Assembly (NCBI GenBank): GCA_902826095.1
Contig: CADEDN010000009.1
Coordinates: 1-64,000 of the forward strand
Length of the DNA: 64,000 nt
Reading direction: 5' to 3'
Source of the DNA: an uncultured Alphaproteobacteria bacterium
GTDB taxonomy: Bacteria > Pseudomonadota > Alphaproteobacteria > Caulobacterales > Parvularculaceae
Below are positions 36,909-46,482 of the stretch, one piece after another. The translations under genes were made by a program, and so were the position numbers. The notes under the pieces are model-generated. The model did not search any database. It saw only the letters and a list, made by a program, of their open reading frames with translations, and had not been told where the DNA came from. Within the stretch, counting starts at the first letter, position 1; every line of letters begins with the position of its first letter.

Positions 36909-37142
36909 CTATTTCTTCGCGATCTTTTGCGTCTGCGCGAGATTGAGGCCGGTCGCCGCGACCTTGCGCGCGGCCGGTTTTTTCTTGGCGGGAAGCGAGG
37001 CGTCGCGTTCAAGGCGCTGCTGTTTCAGATGTTCGGATTTCAGGCGCTGTTTCTCGGCGGCGCGGCGCACTTCCGTCATCGCCGCGGTTTCAGCGCTGAG
37101 GCGGGCGGCCTTCTTGGCGGCGGGAGATGATTTGTCGGCCAT
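36909..37142 (-). CDS. small basic Lys/Ala/Arg-rich protein
   Basis: 77 residues, beginning MADKSSPAAKKAARLSAETA. It has a long helix of alternating Lys/Arg/Glu (EVRRAAEKQRLKSEHLKQQR) and a basic tail (AKKKPAARKVAATGL). Probably a cytoplasmic nucleic-acid-associated protein, but no family is certain. It lies downstream of cspA behind the cspA terminator, so it may be expressed by readthrough or separately. Confidence 0.6.
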   Translation of the reverse strand: MADKSSPAAKKAARLSAETAAMTEVRRAAEKQRLKSEHLKQQRLERDASLPAKKKPAARKVAATGLNLAQTQKIAKK

Positions 37143-37167
37143 GGGTCAAACGCCTTTCGTTAGAGCG

Positions 37168-37196
37168 AAAAAAAACGCCGGGGCGAGCCCGGCGTT
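37168..37196 (-). terminator. intrinsic terminator of cspA
   Basis: On the minus strand AACGCCGGG and CCCGGCGTT form a stem that runs straight into eight T. It lies 26 bases after the cspA stop. Confidence 0.88.
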
Positions 37197-37221
37197 CCCG
37201 ATGCGGATTGTTCCGCAATCT

Positions 37222-37425
37222 TTAGATAGCGCGAAGCTGGGTCGCCGAGGTCTTGCCGCGGTCCGACGCGAGCTCGTAGCTCACCGCCTGACCGTCGTTA
37301 AGGCTGCGCATCCCCGCCGCTTCGAGCGCGGTCGCATGGACGAAAACGTCCTTGCCGCCGTCGTCAGGCGCGATGAAGCCGTAGCCTTTTTGCGAGTTGT
37401 ACCATTTCACTTTTCCAGTAGCCAT
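37222..37425 (-). CDS. cspA: cold-shock protein, CspA family
   Basis: 67-residue single cold-shock domain. RNP1 is KGYGFI in GKVKWYNSQKGYGFIAPDDGG, RNP2 is VFVHATAL. It binds single-stranded RNA/DNA as an RNA chaperone. AAAAGGAG lies immediately before ATG. The upstream spacer 37426-37744 (about 320 bases) holds no gene. It would contain the long leader usual for cold-shock genes and the rpsA terminator at its far end. Confidence 0.94.
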   Translation of the reverse strand: MATGKVKWYNSQKGYGFIAPDDGGKDVFVHATALEAAGMRSLNDGQAVSYELASDRGKTSATQLRAI

Positions 37426-37744
37426 TTTCGTCTCCTTTTAGACATGGCGCGATCAGATCGACGCGACTTGCGCCGATCCGTTGAACCCGATGTTTTGGAG
37501 GAGCGTAAAAAGCTTGGATCAGAGGCCTAATAGACGGCCCCAAAATCATTGGTTCGTCCCGCCATATGGGCCCCCTTCCCCGGCATTTCAAGTGAAATCC
37601 GCGCCGGCCGGCGTCGCCCGCGCCAGGCCGCGAGCGCGGCGGGCGCCGAACCGGCCTCCAGAAGGGCGCTGGACGGCCGGATTGCCGGTCGCCCGCAATG
37701 ATCAGCGACCCGCTGTCGGCGAAAGGCCCGTCTTTCTCGCCGAC

Positions 37745-37774
37745 AAAAAACCCCGGCGGTCGCCCGCCGGGGTT
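37745..37774 (-). terminator. intrinsic terminator of rpsA
   Basis: On the minus strand AACCCCGGCGG-N4-CCGCCGGGG is followed by six T. It starts 26 bases after the rpsA stop. Confidence 0.9.
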
Positions 37775-37799
37775 CTCATCCTTTGACGGCGGCGAGGTC

Positions 37800-39506
37800 T
37801 TACGACTTGTCGCGGCCCTTCAGCGCGGCGCCCAGAATGTCGCCGAGCGAAGCGCCCGAATCCGTCGAGCCGTATTGTTCGACCGCTTCCTTTTCCTCGG
37901 CGACTTCGCGCGCCTTGATCGACAGCGAGATGCGGCGCGAGGCTTTTTCGAACCCGGTGACGCGCGCGTCGACCTTGTCGCCGACCGCAAAGCGCTCGGG
38001 ACGTTGTTCGTTGCGATCTTTCGAAAGGTCCGACTTGCGGATGAAGGCTTTGGGTCCGCCTTCGCCGCCGACCTGCACTTCGATGCCGCCCGATTCGATC
38101 GATGTCACCGTGCAGGTGACGTCGGCGCCGCGGGTCAGCTCGCCGACCGAATCCATCGGATCGGACGCGACCTGCTTGATGCCGAGCGAAATGCGCTCCT
38201 TTTCGGCGTCGACGTCGAGAACCTTCGCCTTGACCCTGTCGCCTTTCTTGTACTCCTTGATCGCTTCCTCGCCGGTCTTGTTCCAGTCGAGATCGGACAG
38301 ATGAACCATGCCGTCCATCTCTTCGGTGAGGCCGACAAACAGGCCGAACTCGGTGATGTTCTTGATCTCGCCCTCGATGATCGAGCCGACCGGGTGTTCT
38401 TCCGCGAAGCGCTCCCAGGGGTTGTCGGCGCACTGTTTCAGCCCGAGCGAGATGCGGCGCTTGTTCTCGTCGACTTCGAGCACCATCACTTCGACTTCCT
38501 GCGAGGTCGAGACGACCTTGCCCGGATGGACGTTCTTCTTCACCCAGCTCATTTCAGAGACGTGGACGAGGCCTTCGATGCCCTGCTCAAGCTCGACGAA
38601 GGCGCCGTAGTCGGTGATGTTGGTGACGCGGCCGCGGAACTTGGCGCTGACCGGATATTTGGCGGCGACGCCCTGCCAGGGATCGGGCTGCAGCTGCTTG
38701 ATGCCGAGCGAAATGCGGTGGGTCTCGGGGTTGATCTTGATGATCTTGACCTTGACCGTGTCGTTGACGCCGAGGACTTCCGACGGGTGGTTGACGCGGC
38801 TCCACGACATGTCGGTCACGTGGAGAAGGCCGTCGACGCCCGGCGCGAGTTCGACGAAAGCGCCGTAATCGGTGATGTTCTTGACGACGCCGTCGCGGGT
38901 GTCGCCTTCATTCAGCTCACGGACGACTTCCTGACGGTGCTCGGCGCGATCTTCTTCGAGGATCGAGCGGCGCGAGACGACGATGTTGCCGCGGCGCTTG
39001 TCCATCTTCAGAATGCGGAAGGGCTGCGGAATGTTCATCAAGGGGCCCGCGTCGCGCACGGGCCGGATGTCGACCTGCGATCCGGGAAGGAACGCGACCG
39101 CGCCGCCAAGATCGACGGTGAAGCCGCCCTTGACGCGGTTGAAGATGACGCCGTCGACGCGCGCTTCATCCTTGAACTGAACTTCGAGGCGGTCCCAGGC
39201 TTCCTCGCGGCGGGCCTTGTCGCGACTGATGACGGCCTCGCCGTTGGCGTTCTCGATGCGCTCGACGAAAACTTCGACCTTGTCGCCGACTTTCAGCTGG
39301 CCCGGCTGGCCCGCCTGTCCGAATTCCTTCAGCGGCACCCGGCCTTCGGTCTTGAGGCCGACGTCGATGACGGCGACGTCCTTCTCGATGGCGGTGACGA
39401 TTCCGGTGACGACATTTTCCTCAAAGCTCCGGCGATCGAGGAGCGAGGCTTCGAGCATTTCCGCAAAATCATTGCGCGAGGGGGTGAACGATTGGGCCTG
39501 GGCCAC
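37800..39506 (-). CDS. rpsA: 30S ribosomal protein S1
   Basis: 568 residues from GTG 39506 (AQAQSFTPSRNDFAEMLEAS), with AAGGAC upstream. An in-frame extension to 39662 is not homologous. There are six S1/OB repeats, the third to sixth most regular (RGRVTNITDYGAFVELEQG, EGEIKNITEFGLFVGLTEE and similar). It holds mRNA on the 30S subunit and is essential for initiation on structured leaders. It lies 209 bases after cmk; that spacer is gene-free and may be an autoregulatory leader. Confidence 0.97.
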   Translation of the reverse strand: MAQAQSFTPSRNDFAEMLEASLLDRRSFEENVVTGIVTAIEKDVAVIDVGLKTEGRVPLKEFGQAGQPGQLKVGDKVEVFVERIENANGEAVISRDKARREEAWDRLEVQFKDEARVDGVIFNRVKGGFTVDLGGAVAFLPGSQVDIRPVRDAGPLMNIPQPFRILKMDKRRGNIVVSRRSILEEDRAEHRQEVVRELNEGDTRDGVVKNITDYGAFVELAPGVDGLLHVTDMSWSRVNHPSEVLGVNDTVKVKIIKINPETHRISLGIKQLQPDPWQGVAAKYPVSAKFRGRVTNITDYGAFVELEQGIEGLVHVSEMSWVKKNVHPGKVVSTSQEVEVMVLEVDENKRRISLGLKQCADNPWERFAEEHPVGSIIEGEIKNITEFGLFVGLTEEMDGMVHLSDLDWNKTGEEAIKEYKKGDRVKAKVLDVDAEKERISLGIKQVASDPMDSVGELTRGADVTCTVTSIESGGIEVQVGGEGGPKAFIRKSDLSKDRNEQRPERFAVGDKVDARVTGFEKASRRISLSIKAREVAEEKEAVEQYGSTDSGASLGDILGAALKGRDKS

Positions 39507-39715
39507 GTGTCTTACAGTCCTTGTACAAATCAGCGTTTCAATGCCGACCGGTTCCGCCGGCGGTCTTCCCCGCGCCTTGCCGGCGACGGGGCGATGAAAG
39601 CCTTGCTGGGGTTCATGAAAGCGGCGCATCGCGAGGGACGGACACAAACATCCGCTCTTCACTCTCGCCCGGGAGGCGCTGACCTGGATTTGAGGCCCGT
39701 CAAGCGGGTCCCCTG

Positions 39716-40375
39716 TCAGTCCTCGCAGCGCCGAAGAACGCCGTCGATCACGCGGCGCGCCGCCGCGAAGGCGGCCTCTATAGTCAAATGGGTGGTGTCT
39801 AGCAACTCCGCGTCTTTGGCCTGCAGCATCGGGGCGTCCGTTCGTCCGGCGTCGCGGGCGTCCCGCTCCATAAGGTCGGCCAGAACGTCAGCCTCTTTGA
39901 GGCCCGGTTTGGCGTCCTTCAACTCCAGAAAGCGGCGCCTGGCGCGGATTTCAGGGCTGGCGATTACGAAGAATTTGACGCTGGCGTGCGGGCAGACGAC
40001 CGTCCCGATGTCGCGGCCGTCAAGAACGGCGCCTTTCTTCTCGCCCGGCGGGCGGTTTGCAAAGCCCCGCTGGAAGTCGAGCAGGGCGTCGCGGACGGCC
40101 GGCTGGGCCGCAACAACGCTCGCCGCCGCCCCGACTTCGCGGGACCGGATATCCGCGCCAGCGATCTTGTCGAGGGAGAAGTCGCGGGCGGCGCGTTCAG
40201 CCGCCAGCCGGTCCTTTGGGTCTTCCCCCTCGCGGAGGAGCAGATATGCGACGCCGCGATAAAGCGACCCGGTGTCGAGATAGGCGAAGCCATAATGGTC
40301 GGCGATCAGCTGGGCGAGCGTCCCCTTGCCGGAAGCGGCCGGGCCGTCAAGCGCGATGACGATGGACTTTGCCAT
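39716..40375 (-). CDS. cmk: cytidylate kinase
   Basis: 219 residues from ATG 40375. Longer in-frame starts are non-homologous. It has a P-loop IALDGPAASGKGTLAQLIA, the NMP-binding segment LDTGSLYRGVAY, DGRDIGTVVCPHASVKFF, and the lid region ERDARDAGRTDAPM. It phosphorylates CMP/dCMP. It is the usual partner of aroA and rpsA, but here a TerC gene on the other strand separates it from aroA. Confidence 0.95.
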   Translation of the reverse strand: MAKSIVIALDGPAASGKGTLAQLIADHYGFAYLDTGSLYRGVAYLLLREGEDPKDRLAAERAARDFSLDKIAGADIRSREVGAAASVVAAQPAVRDALLDFQRGFANRPPGEKKGAVLDGRDIGTVVCPHASVKFFVIASPEIRARRRFLELKDAKPGLKEADVLADLMERDARDAGRTDAPMLQAKDAELLDTTHLTIEAAFAAARRVIDGVLRRCED

Positions 40376-40518
40376 GGCGCGACGCCTTAGCGGCTGGAGA
40401 CGCAACGACGCAAGCGGCGGCGTTTTCATCGCACGCCTCTTGGAAACCGACCCGGTGCGGCGCCATATCCAGCGCCTTGGGGGCGGGCGGGACGCCGACA
40501 ACGCGCGGATCGGATTTT

Positions 40519-41217
40519 ATGGATTTGACGGCCTTGGGCGTGACCCAGGAATCGATGACCGCGTTTCTCCAGGTTGTCATGATCGACCTGACCCTCGCGG
40601 GCGACAATGCCGTCGTCATCGGCCTTGCGGCGGCTGGCGTTCCGAAAGAACAGCGCGGCAAGGCGATCGCGGTCGGGATTCTGGCGGCGACGGTGCTGCG
40701 CATCGTCTTTGCGCTGCTGACGACGACGCTTTTGTCGATCGTCGGGCTCCTCCTCGCCGGCGGCGTCCTTCTGCTCTGGGTCTGCTGGAAGATGTGGCGC
40801 GAACTGATCCACCCGGAAAGCGACGATCGCGGAACCGACGTGATGGAGGGCGAGGCGCCGTCCGGCGCGCCTGCGGCGCCCAAAACGCTGAAATCGGCGA
40901 TCACGCAGATCATCATCGCTGACGTTTCGATGTCGCTCGACAATGTGCTCGCCGTCGCCGGCGCCGCTCACGATCACCCGTCCGTGCTGGTCTTTGGTCT
41001 CGCCTTGTCGATTGCGCTGATGGGTTTCGCCGCGACCTTCATCGCGCGCCTCCTCGAACGACACCGCTGGATCGCCTATGTCGGCCTTGCGATCATTCTC
41101 TTTGTCGCCGCCGAGATGATCTGGCGCGGCGGGCAGGAAGTCTGGAACGCCTCCGGCGCCGAGATCACCGAGAACGGCCTCGAATTCGGCGAACCGCGCG
41201 AGAAGGCGGAGCATTAA
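40519..41217 (+). CDS. TerC-family membrane protein (YjbE-like)
   Basis: 232 residues from ATG 40519 (DLTALGVTQESMTAFLQVV). About seven membrane segments. The acidic metal motifs VMIDLTLAGDNAVVIGLA and IIIADVSMSLDNVLAVAG are the two TerC/YjbE signatures. Members are manganese or other metal exporters that often supply metal to secreted enzymes. A cytoplasmic loop (PESDDRGTDVMEGEAPSGAP) lies in the middle. It stands alone on the plus strand between aroA and cmk. Confidence 0.9.
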   Translation: MDLTALGVTQESMTAFLQVVMIDLTLAGDNAVVIGLAAAGVPKEQRGKAIAVGILAATVLRIVFALLTTTLLSIVGLLLAGGVLLLWVCWKMWRELIHPESDDRGTDVMEGEAPSGAPAAPKTLKSAITQIIIADVSMSLDNVLAVAGAAHDHPSVLVFGLALSIALMGFAATFIARLLERHRWIAYVGLAIILFVAAEMIWRGGQEVWNASGAEITENGLEFGEPREKAEH

Positions 41218-41282
41218 GGCGCGATGCGAACGACCGCTTGCCGATTATTCGCGCAATCGCGGGACAAAACAGGACGCGAGCG

Positions 41283-42614
41283 CTAAGCGCCGATATACGC
41301 CCCAAGGCCGGCCAGCGTTGCGGCGAATTCCGGATAACTCGTCGCGATCATCGATGCGTCATCGATTGCGACAGGCCGCTCCGAGGCGAGTCCCATGATC
41401 AGGAAGCTCATGGCGATGCGGTGGTCGAGTCTCGTCTCGACCCGGCCGCCGCCCGGAGCCGCGCCGCCGCGGCCCTTGACGCAAAGCCAGTCGGGGCCGC
41501 TTTCGCAGGCGATCCCGTTGGCGCCGAGCCCCGCCTCGATCGCGGCGAGACGGTCGCTTTCCTTGACGCGCAATTCCTCAACGCCCTCGATCAGCGTGTC
41601 GCCGTCGGCGAACGCGGCGACGACCGAAAGGATCGGGTATTCGTCGATCATCGACGCCGCGCGCGCGCCGGGAACCTTGACGCCCCGAAGACGCGAATGG
41701 CGCGCGCGGATGTCGGCGACTGGCTCTCCGCAAACGATCCGCTCACTAATGAATTCGACGTCAGCGCCCATCTCGCGCAGCGTTTCGTAAAAGCCGGCGC
41801 GCAGCGGATTGACGAGCGCGTTGCGAATGAGGACGTCCGACCCCGGCGTCAGGACGGCGGCGGCGGCGAGAAACGCCGCCGAGGACGGGTCGCCCGGAAC
41901 GTCGACCCCTGCCGCCTTGAGGCGCTGACCGCCTTCGATGCGAATGCGTCGGCCGCCGCCCTCCGCCGTCACTTCAAGGTTTGCGCCGAACGCTGCGAGC
42001 ATCCGTTCCGTATGATCGCGCGACGGCGTCGGCTCGATGATGGTCGTTGCGCCGGTCGCGCCGAGCGCGGCGAGGAGGATCGCCGACTTCACCTGCGCCG
42101 AGGCGACCGGAAGCCGATATTCGACGCCGCGGAGGGCGCTGTTGTCCAGCCTGATCGGCAGACGGCCGCCGTTCGAATCAATTGATGCGCCCATCGCGAC
42201 AAGCGGCTCGGCGATGCGCGTCATCGGCCGGCGCCGCAAGCTCTGGTCGCCGTCGAAAGAGGCGCTGACGCCTTCGCCCGCCGCCGCCCCGAGGACAAGC
42301 CGGCATCCCGTCCCGGAATTGCCGAAATAAAGCGCGCGCTCGGGATCGCGCCATTTGGCGCCGCGAATTCGCCAGAGCGGTCCCGTTGCGTCGCCAAGAT
42401 CGCGCTCGACTTGCGCGCCGAGCGCGCGCATCGCCGCCGCGGTGCGCAGGACGTCATGGCCTTCCAGAAGGCCGCTTGCCGTCGTCTCCCCATCCGCGAG
42501 CGCGCCGAGAATGAGTGCGCGATGAGAAATTGACTTGTCGCCCGGCGCGACCGCCTCGCCCTGAAGCGCGCCTGCGCGCCTTGCCACAAGACCGCCGACC
42601 GCCGCCACGCTCAT
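41283..42614 (-). CDS. aroA: 3-phosphoshikimate 1-carboxyvinyltransferase (EPSP synthase)
   Basis: 443 residues. Shikimate-pathway enzyme joining PEP and shikimate-3-phosphate. Class-defining sequence is APGDKSISHRALILGALADG. It also has YFGNSGTGCRLVLGAAAG, DGDQSLRRRPM, the VASAQVKSAILLA segment, DEYPILSVVAAFADG and RVKESDRLAAI. The combination of GNSGTGCR and other class residues resembles the class II form of other alphaproteobacteria. The gene is divergent from the TIGR02300 gene. Confidence 0.96.
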   Translation of the reverse strand: MSVAAVGGLVARRAGALQGEAVAPGDKSISHRALILGALADGETTASGLLEGHDVLRTAAAMRALGAQVERDLGDATGPLWRIRGAKWRDPERALYFGNSGTGCRLVLGAAAGEGVSASFDGDQSLRRRPMTRIAEPLVAMGASIDSNGGRLPIRLDNSALRGVEYRLPVASAQVKSAILLAALGATGATTIIEPTPSRDHTERMLAAFGANLEVTAEGGGRRIRIEGGQRLKAAGVDVPGDPSSAAFLAAAAVLTPGSDVLIRNALVNPLRAGFYETLREMGADVEFISERIVCGEPVADIRARHSRLRGVKVPGARAASMIDEYPILSVVAAFADGDTLIEGVEELRVKESDRLAAIEAGLGANGIACESGPDWLCVKGRGGAAPGGGRVETRLDHRIAMSFLIMGLASERPVAIDDASMIATSYPEFAATLAGLGAYIGA

Positions 42615-42707
42615 CTCCCTTCCTCAAGTCCCGCCGCTTTTGACAGCGCCCCCCGGCCATGGCAACAGACCCGGCCATTCGCCAATTCAACCAGGGAATT
42701 TCCACCG

Positions 42708-43127
42708 GTGACCAAGCCAGAACTCGGCGTGAAGCGCGACTGCCCGTCCTGCGGCGCGCGCTTTTACGATCTCAACAAGGAGCCGGCGCACTGCCCCAGG
42801 TGCGACCATGAATTCGTCCCGGAAGCGCTATTGAAACCGCGCAAGCCGCGCCGGGAAGACGAAGCGCCGGAAGGCGCTGAACCGGCGCCCAAACCGGTTG
42901 TCGCGGAAGTGCCGCTCGACGCCGCCGAAAAAGAGCAAAAAGCGCCGAAATCGAAGAAGAAGCCTGGCCTCGACGACGAAGAATCGACGGAAGAAGATCT
43001 CGCCGATATCGAAGATATCGACATCGATATTGATGACGCTGACGACGACACCCTGCTTGAAGAAGACGAAGATGAGGACGATGACCTCGGCGGCGTCGTC
43101 CAGGGCGGCGAAGAAGAAGACGTCTGA
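42708..43127 (+). CDS. TIGR02300 family zinc-ribbon protein with acidic tail
   Basis: 139 residues starting with GTG. The N-terminal conserved part is TKPELGVKRDCPSCGARFYD followed by HCPRCDHEF, giving two C-x2-C pairs for a zinc ribbon. The second half is Glu/Lys-rich and then almost only Asp/Glu (DIDIDIDDADDD, LLEEDEDEDDD). The family is a hallmark of alphaproteobacteria and usually neighbours aroA. The function is unknown. Confidence 0.9.
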   Translation: MTKPELGVKRDCPSCGARFYDLNKEPAHCPRCDHEFVPEALLKPRKPRREDEAPEGAEPAPKPVVAEVPLDAAEKEQKAPKSKKKPGLDDEESTEEDLADIEDIDIDIDDADDDTLLEEDEDEDDDLGGVVQGGEEEDV

Positions 43128-43233
43128 CCCGGTCTGGAATTTCAGCTTGCGGTTCCGGGGTCGCGCGCGTAGGTTCCGCGCGCCCAAAACGGGTCTCGCC
43201 GCCGCGATCCCAATCGGCAGGCTAGGTGGCTTC

Positions 43234-43309
<76 letters not shown>

Positions 43310-43395
43310 GCCTTCGCCTTCCAGGCTGCGGCCCGGCGAACAGGCTTTGCTGACGATAGCCGGTCCGAAGAGCGCCGGCGCGGTGTCGCCTTCGC

Positions 43396-44250
43396 ATGAA
43401 AATCGCGCTGACCGGATCAACGGGACAGGTCGGGCTTGAGACGATCGCCGCCGCTCGCAAAGGCGTCACGCTGATCGCGTTGACGCGCGACAAGGCCGAC
43501 CTCGCAATCCCGGGAATGGCCGCGGAAGCGATCCGGCGAACGCGGCCCGACGCCGTCATCAACGCCGCCGCGTGGACGGCGGTCGACAAGGCGGAAGATA
43601 ATCGCGACGCCGCGTTCAGGATCAACGCCGACGCCGTCGGTGAAATGGCGGCGGCGGCGCGCGCGGTCGGCGCCCGCTTCGTTCATCTGTCCACCGACTA
43701 TGTGTTCGCGGGCGACGGCGCCGCGCCGCTGGACGAGACGGCGGCGGTCGGCCCGCTGAATGTCTATGGGGCGTCAAAGCTCAAGGGCGAAGCGCTGGCC
43801 CTTGAAAACAACTCCGACACGGCAGTCGTGCGGACATCCTGGGTATATTCCCCGCACGGCTCGAATTTCGTCAAGACGATGCTGAAACTTGCCGAAACGC
43901 GGTCGGAATTGTCCGTCGTCGCCGACCAGCGCGGCGGCCCGACGCCAGCGTCGTCGATTGCCGCCGCATGCCTGACAATCGCCGATTCTATGCAAGGGCC
44001 GGCGGGCGTCTATCATTTTCAGGGCGCGCCAGACGCGACCTGGGCGTCCTTTGCGCAAGCGATTTTCGCGGCGGCGAAAAAGCCCGTGAAAGTGAACGAA
44101 ATTGCGACCAGTGACTACAAGACGCCGGCAAGGCGGCCTTTGCTGACTGTCCTTAACTGTTCCAAAATCCTGCGGGATTACGGGATCAATCAGCCCGACT
44201 GGCGAGCCGATATCGCGGGCGCCGTCGAACGAATTTTGACATCAAGGTAG
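43396..44250 (+). CDS. rfbD: dTDP-4-dehydrorhamnose reductase
   Basis: 284 residues, extended SDR. The NAD(P) loop is MKIALTGSTGQVGLE. Further features are DAVINAAAWTAVDKAEDN, the catalytic Tyr/Lys in GPLNVYGASKLKGEALAL, and the RTSWVYSPHGSNFVKTML segment typical of RmlD. It makes dTDP-L-rhamnose for surface polysaccharide. The gap to rfbA is 15 bases. rfbB and rfbC are not in the window. Confidence 0.95.
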   Translation: MKIALTGSTGQVGLETIAAARKGVTLIALTRDKADLAIPGMAAEAIRRTRPDAVINAAAWTAVDKAEDNRDAAFRINADAVGEMAAAARAVGARFVHLSTDYVFAGDGAAPLDETAAVGPLNVYGASKLKGEALALENNSDTAVVRTSWVYSPHGSNFVKTMLKLAETRSELSVVADQRGGPTPASSIAAACLTIADSMQGPAGVYHFQGAPDATWASFAQAIFAAAKKPVKVNEIATSDYKTPARRPLLTVLNCSKILRDYGINQPDWRADIAGAVERILTSR

Positions 44251-44265
44251 CAACGGGGCGGCGTC

Positions 44266-45132
44266 ATGAAGGGCATCGTATTGGCGGGCGGGTCGGGAAC
44301 GCGGCTCTATCCGATCACGCGCGGCATCTCAAAGCAGCTGATGCCGATCTACGACAAGCCGATGGTCTATTACCCGATCAGCGTTCTGCTGCTCGCCGGC
44401 ATTCGCGACATTCTCATCATCACGACGCCCGAGGACCGGGCGTCTTTCCAGCGCCTGCTCGGCGACGGCTCGGATTGGGGCGTCCGCTTCCGTTACGCGG
44501 CGCAGCCGAGCCCCGACGGGCTCGCCCAGGCGTTCATCATCGGCGAGGAATTCATCGCCGGCGAAAAATGCGCTCTCGTTCTTGGCGACAATATTTTCTA
44601 CGGTCACGGCCTGACGGAAGAATTGCAGACGGCCGCGCAGCTTAAGGACGGCGCCGTCATTTTCGCTTATCAGGTGACGGATCCCGGCCGGTATGGGGTC
44701 GTCGCTTTCGATCCGACCGGCGCCGTCACAAGCATCGAGGAAAAGCCGAAACAGCCGAAATCGAATTTCGCGGCGACAGGTCTTTATTTCTACGACGAGA
44801 CCGTCGTTGACCGCGCCAAACGCGTCAAGCCGTCGCCGCGCGGCGAGCTTGAGATCACGACGCTGAACGAAATGTATCTCAGCGACCGGCAATTGCGGGC
44901 GCAGATGCTCGGCCGGGGCTATGCATGGCTCGACACCGGAACGCATGAATCGCTGCTTGAGGCGGCGCAATTCGTGCAGACGATCGAAACAAGACAGGGG
45001 CTCAAGATCGCCTGCCCTGAAGAGATCGCGTTCCGCCTCGGTTTTATTGACGCAGATCAACTGCGCCGGATTGCAGCGCCGCTAGCCAAAAACCAGTACG
45101 GACAGTATTTGCTTCGGATGGCGGACGCCTGA
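44266..45132 (+). CDS. rfbA: glucose-1-phosphate thymidylyltransferase
   Basis: 288 residues, normal for RmlA. The nucleotide-binding start is [20 protein letters not shown] with [12 protein letters not shown]. Also [48 protein letters not shown] and [15 protein letters not shown]. It makes dTDP-glucose, the first step to dTDP-rhamnose. It is in an operon with rfbD and the TPR/hydroxylase gene. Confidence 0.96.
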   Translation: MKGIVLAGGSGTRLYPITRGISKQLMPIYDKPMVYYPISVLLLAGIRDILIITTPEDRASFQRLLGDGSDWGVRFRYAAQPSPDGLAQAFIIGEEFIAGEKCALVLGDNIFYGHGLTEELQTAAQLKDGAVIFAYQVTDPGRYGVVAFDPTGAVTSIEEKPKQPKSNFAATGLYFYDETVVDRAKRVKPSPRGELEITTLNEMYLSDRQLRAQMLGRGYAWLDTGTHESLLEAAQFVQTIETRQGLKIACPEEIAFRLGFIDADQLRRIAAPLAKNQYGQYLLRMADA

Positions 45133-45149
45133 CGCGCCGCCAAGGCGGG

Positions 45150-46349
45150 ATGGTCTCAATGATGACGGCGACTGGCGGGGCGCAATTCGCGACTTTGATG
45201 CGCGCGGCGAACGCGGCGCTTGATGCAAAGGACGCCGCCCGAGCCCTGCAGCTTCTCGCGGACGCCGAGCGCCTTGAACCGAAAAACCCCGATCTTCACT
45301 ATAATCGCGCCTTCGCCTTGAAGCTGGCGAATGATTTCGCCGCCTCGCTCAAATCGCTCGACGCGGCGCTCGCCTGCGAGCCCTATCATTTGCCGGCCAT
45401 GCTCTCGAAAGGCGAGATGTTGGCGAACGGCGGCCTAAAACGCGACGCAGCGATGGTCTTTCGCAATGCGCTGGCGTTCGCGCCGCCGCCAGAGCGCCTG
45501 CCGCCTCAACTTGCCGAATCATTGCGGCGCGCAAGCGCCCTCGTCGCCGAAGACAATGCGGCCCAGCGCGATTTTTTCGAACACGAAGTGGCGTCGCTAA
45601 AGCAAAAATACGGACGATCCGAGCTAAAGCGTTTTGACGAATGCCTCTCAATTTTCACCGGTTTCGGCCGGGCCTATTTTCCGCAGCCGACCATGCTGCA
45701 TTTTCCCGCGCTTCCGCCTGTCTGTTATTTCGATCGCGCGCTGTTTCCATGGCTTGAAGAATACGAAGCCGCGACGCCGGCGATCCAGGAAGACCTTGAG
45801 TCGTTGCTCGCCTCCCCCGCTTCGGAGGAATTCTCGCCCTATATCGACTATCCGCCCGGCGCGCCGATCAACCAGTGGGGCGAGCTCAACAAGTCCCGGC
45901 GCTGGTCCAGCTATTTTTTCTGGAAGGACGGGACCCGGAACGAGAGCGCCTTCGAGCGGGCGCCGAGAACCGGCGCGGCGATCGACAAATTGCCGCTGTT
46001 CGACGCGCCAGAATTCGGACCGGCGGCGTTTTTCTCTTCGCTCGCCGCGCATTCGCATATTCCGCCGCATGTCGGCTCGTCGAACGTGCGCTCGATCGTC
46101 CATCTGCCGCTCATTCTCCCGGGGCGGGCGTGGTTCCGCGTCGGCAATGAGCGCCGCGACTGGAAAATCGGCGAAGCCTGGGTGTTCGACGACTCGATTG
46201 ATCATGAGGCGATGAACGAAGCTGACCTTACACGGACGATCCTCATCGTCGACGTGTGGAACCCTTACCTCACCGAACCGGAACGTGAACTTGTCTCGGC
46301 GCTCCTTCCCTTGTCTCGAGCCTATAAGCGCGGCGCGCGGCCTGCCTGA
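45150..46349 (+). CDS. TPR plus aspartyl/asparaginyl beta-hydroxylase domain protein
   Basis: 399 residues. Residues 1-120 form TPR-like helices (ALDAKDAARALQLLADAERL, PDLHYNRAFALKLANDFAAS). The C-terminal domain has the beta-hydroxylase/LpxO-type cupin iron site. The first His is in SHIPPHVGSSNVRSIVHLPL and the second in VFDDSIDHEAMNEADLTRT, with an Arg for 2-oxoglutarate at RTILIVDVW. Relatives hydroxylate Asp/Asn or lipid A acyl chains. Next to dTDP-rhamnose and sulfolipid genes, an envelope substrate is plausible. The start at 45150 follows AAGGCGGG. Confidence 0.87.
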   Translation: MVSMMTATGGAQFATLMRAANAALDAKDAARALQLLADAERLEPKNPDLHYNRAFALKLANDFAASLKSLDAALACEPYHLPAMLSKGEMLANGGLKRDAAMVFRNALAFAPPPERLPPQLAESLRRASALVAEDNAAQRDFFEHEVASLKQKYGRSELKRFDECLSIFTGFGRAYFPQPTMLHFPALPPVCYFDRALFPWLEEYEAATPAIQEDLESLLASPASEEFSPYIDYPPGAPINQWGELNKSRRWSSYFFWKDGTRNESAFERAPRTGAAIDKLPLFDAPEFGPAAFFSSLAAHSHIPPHVGSSNVRSIVHLPLILPGRAWFRVGNERRDWKIGEAWVFDDSIDHEAMNEADLTRTILIVDVWNPYLTEPERELVSALLPLSRAYKRGARPA

Positions 46350-46482
46350 CCGCCACTTCTTCGCCCGGCGCTAGCCGCCCCGGGCGGCCGCCGGGGGACG
46401 CCAATATTGCGTCCAGCGCTTAGGTGCGCCAAAGACCAAGGGGAAGCTCCCATGCGGGGCTGGGCGGGGCGTGGAGAGCGGC

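Noticed and set aside
37698..40262. Open frame of 854 codons on the plus strand opposite rpsA and cmk
   Set aside because: Antisense shadow of two well-conserved genes in high-GC codon usage; no domain is recognisable.
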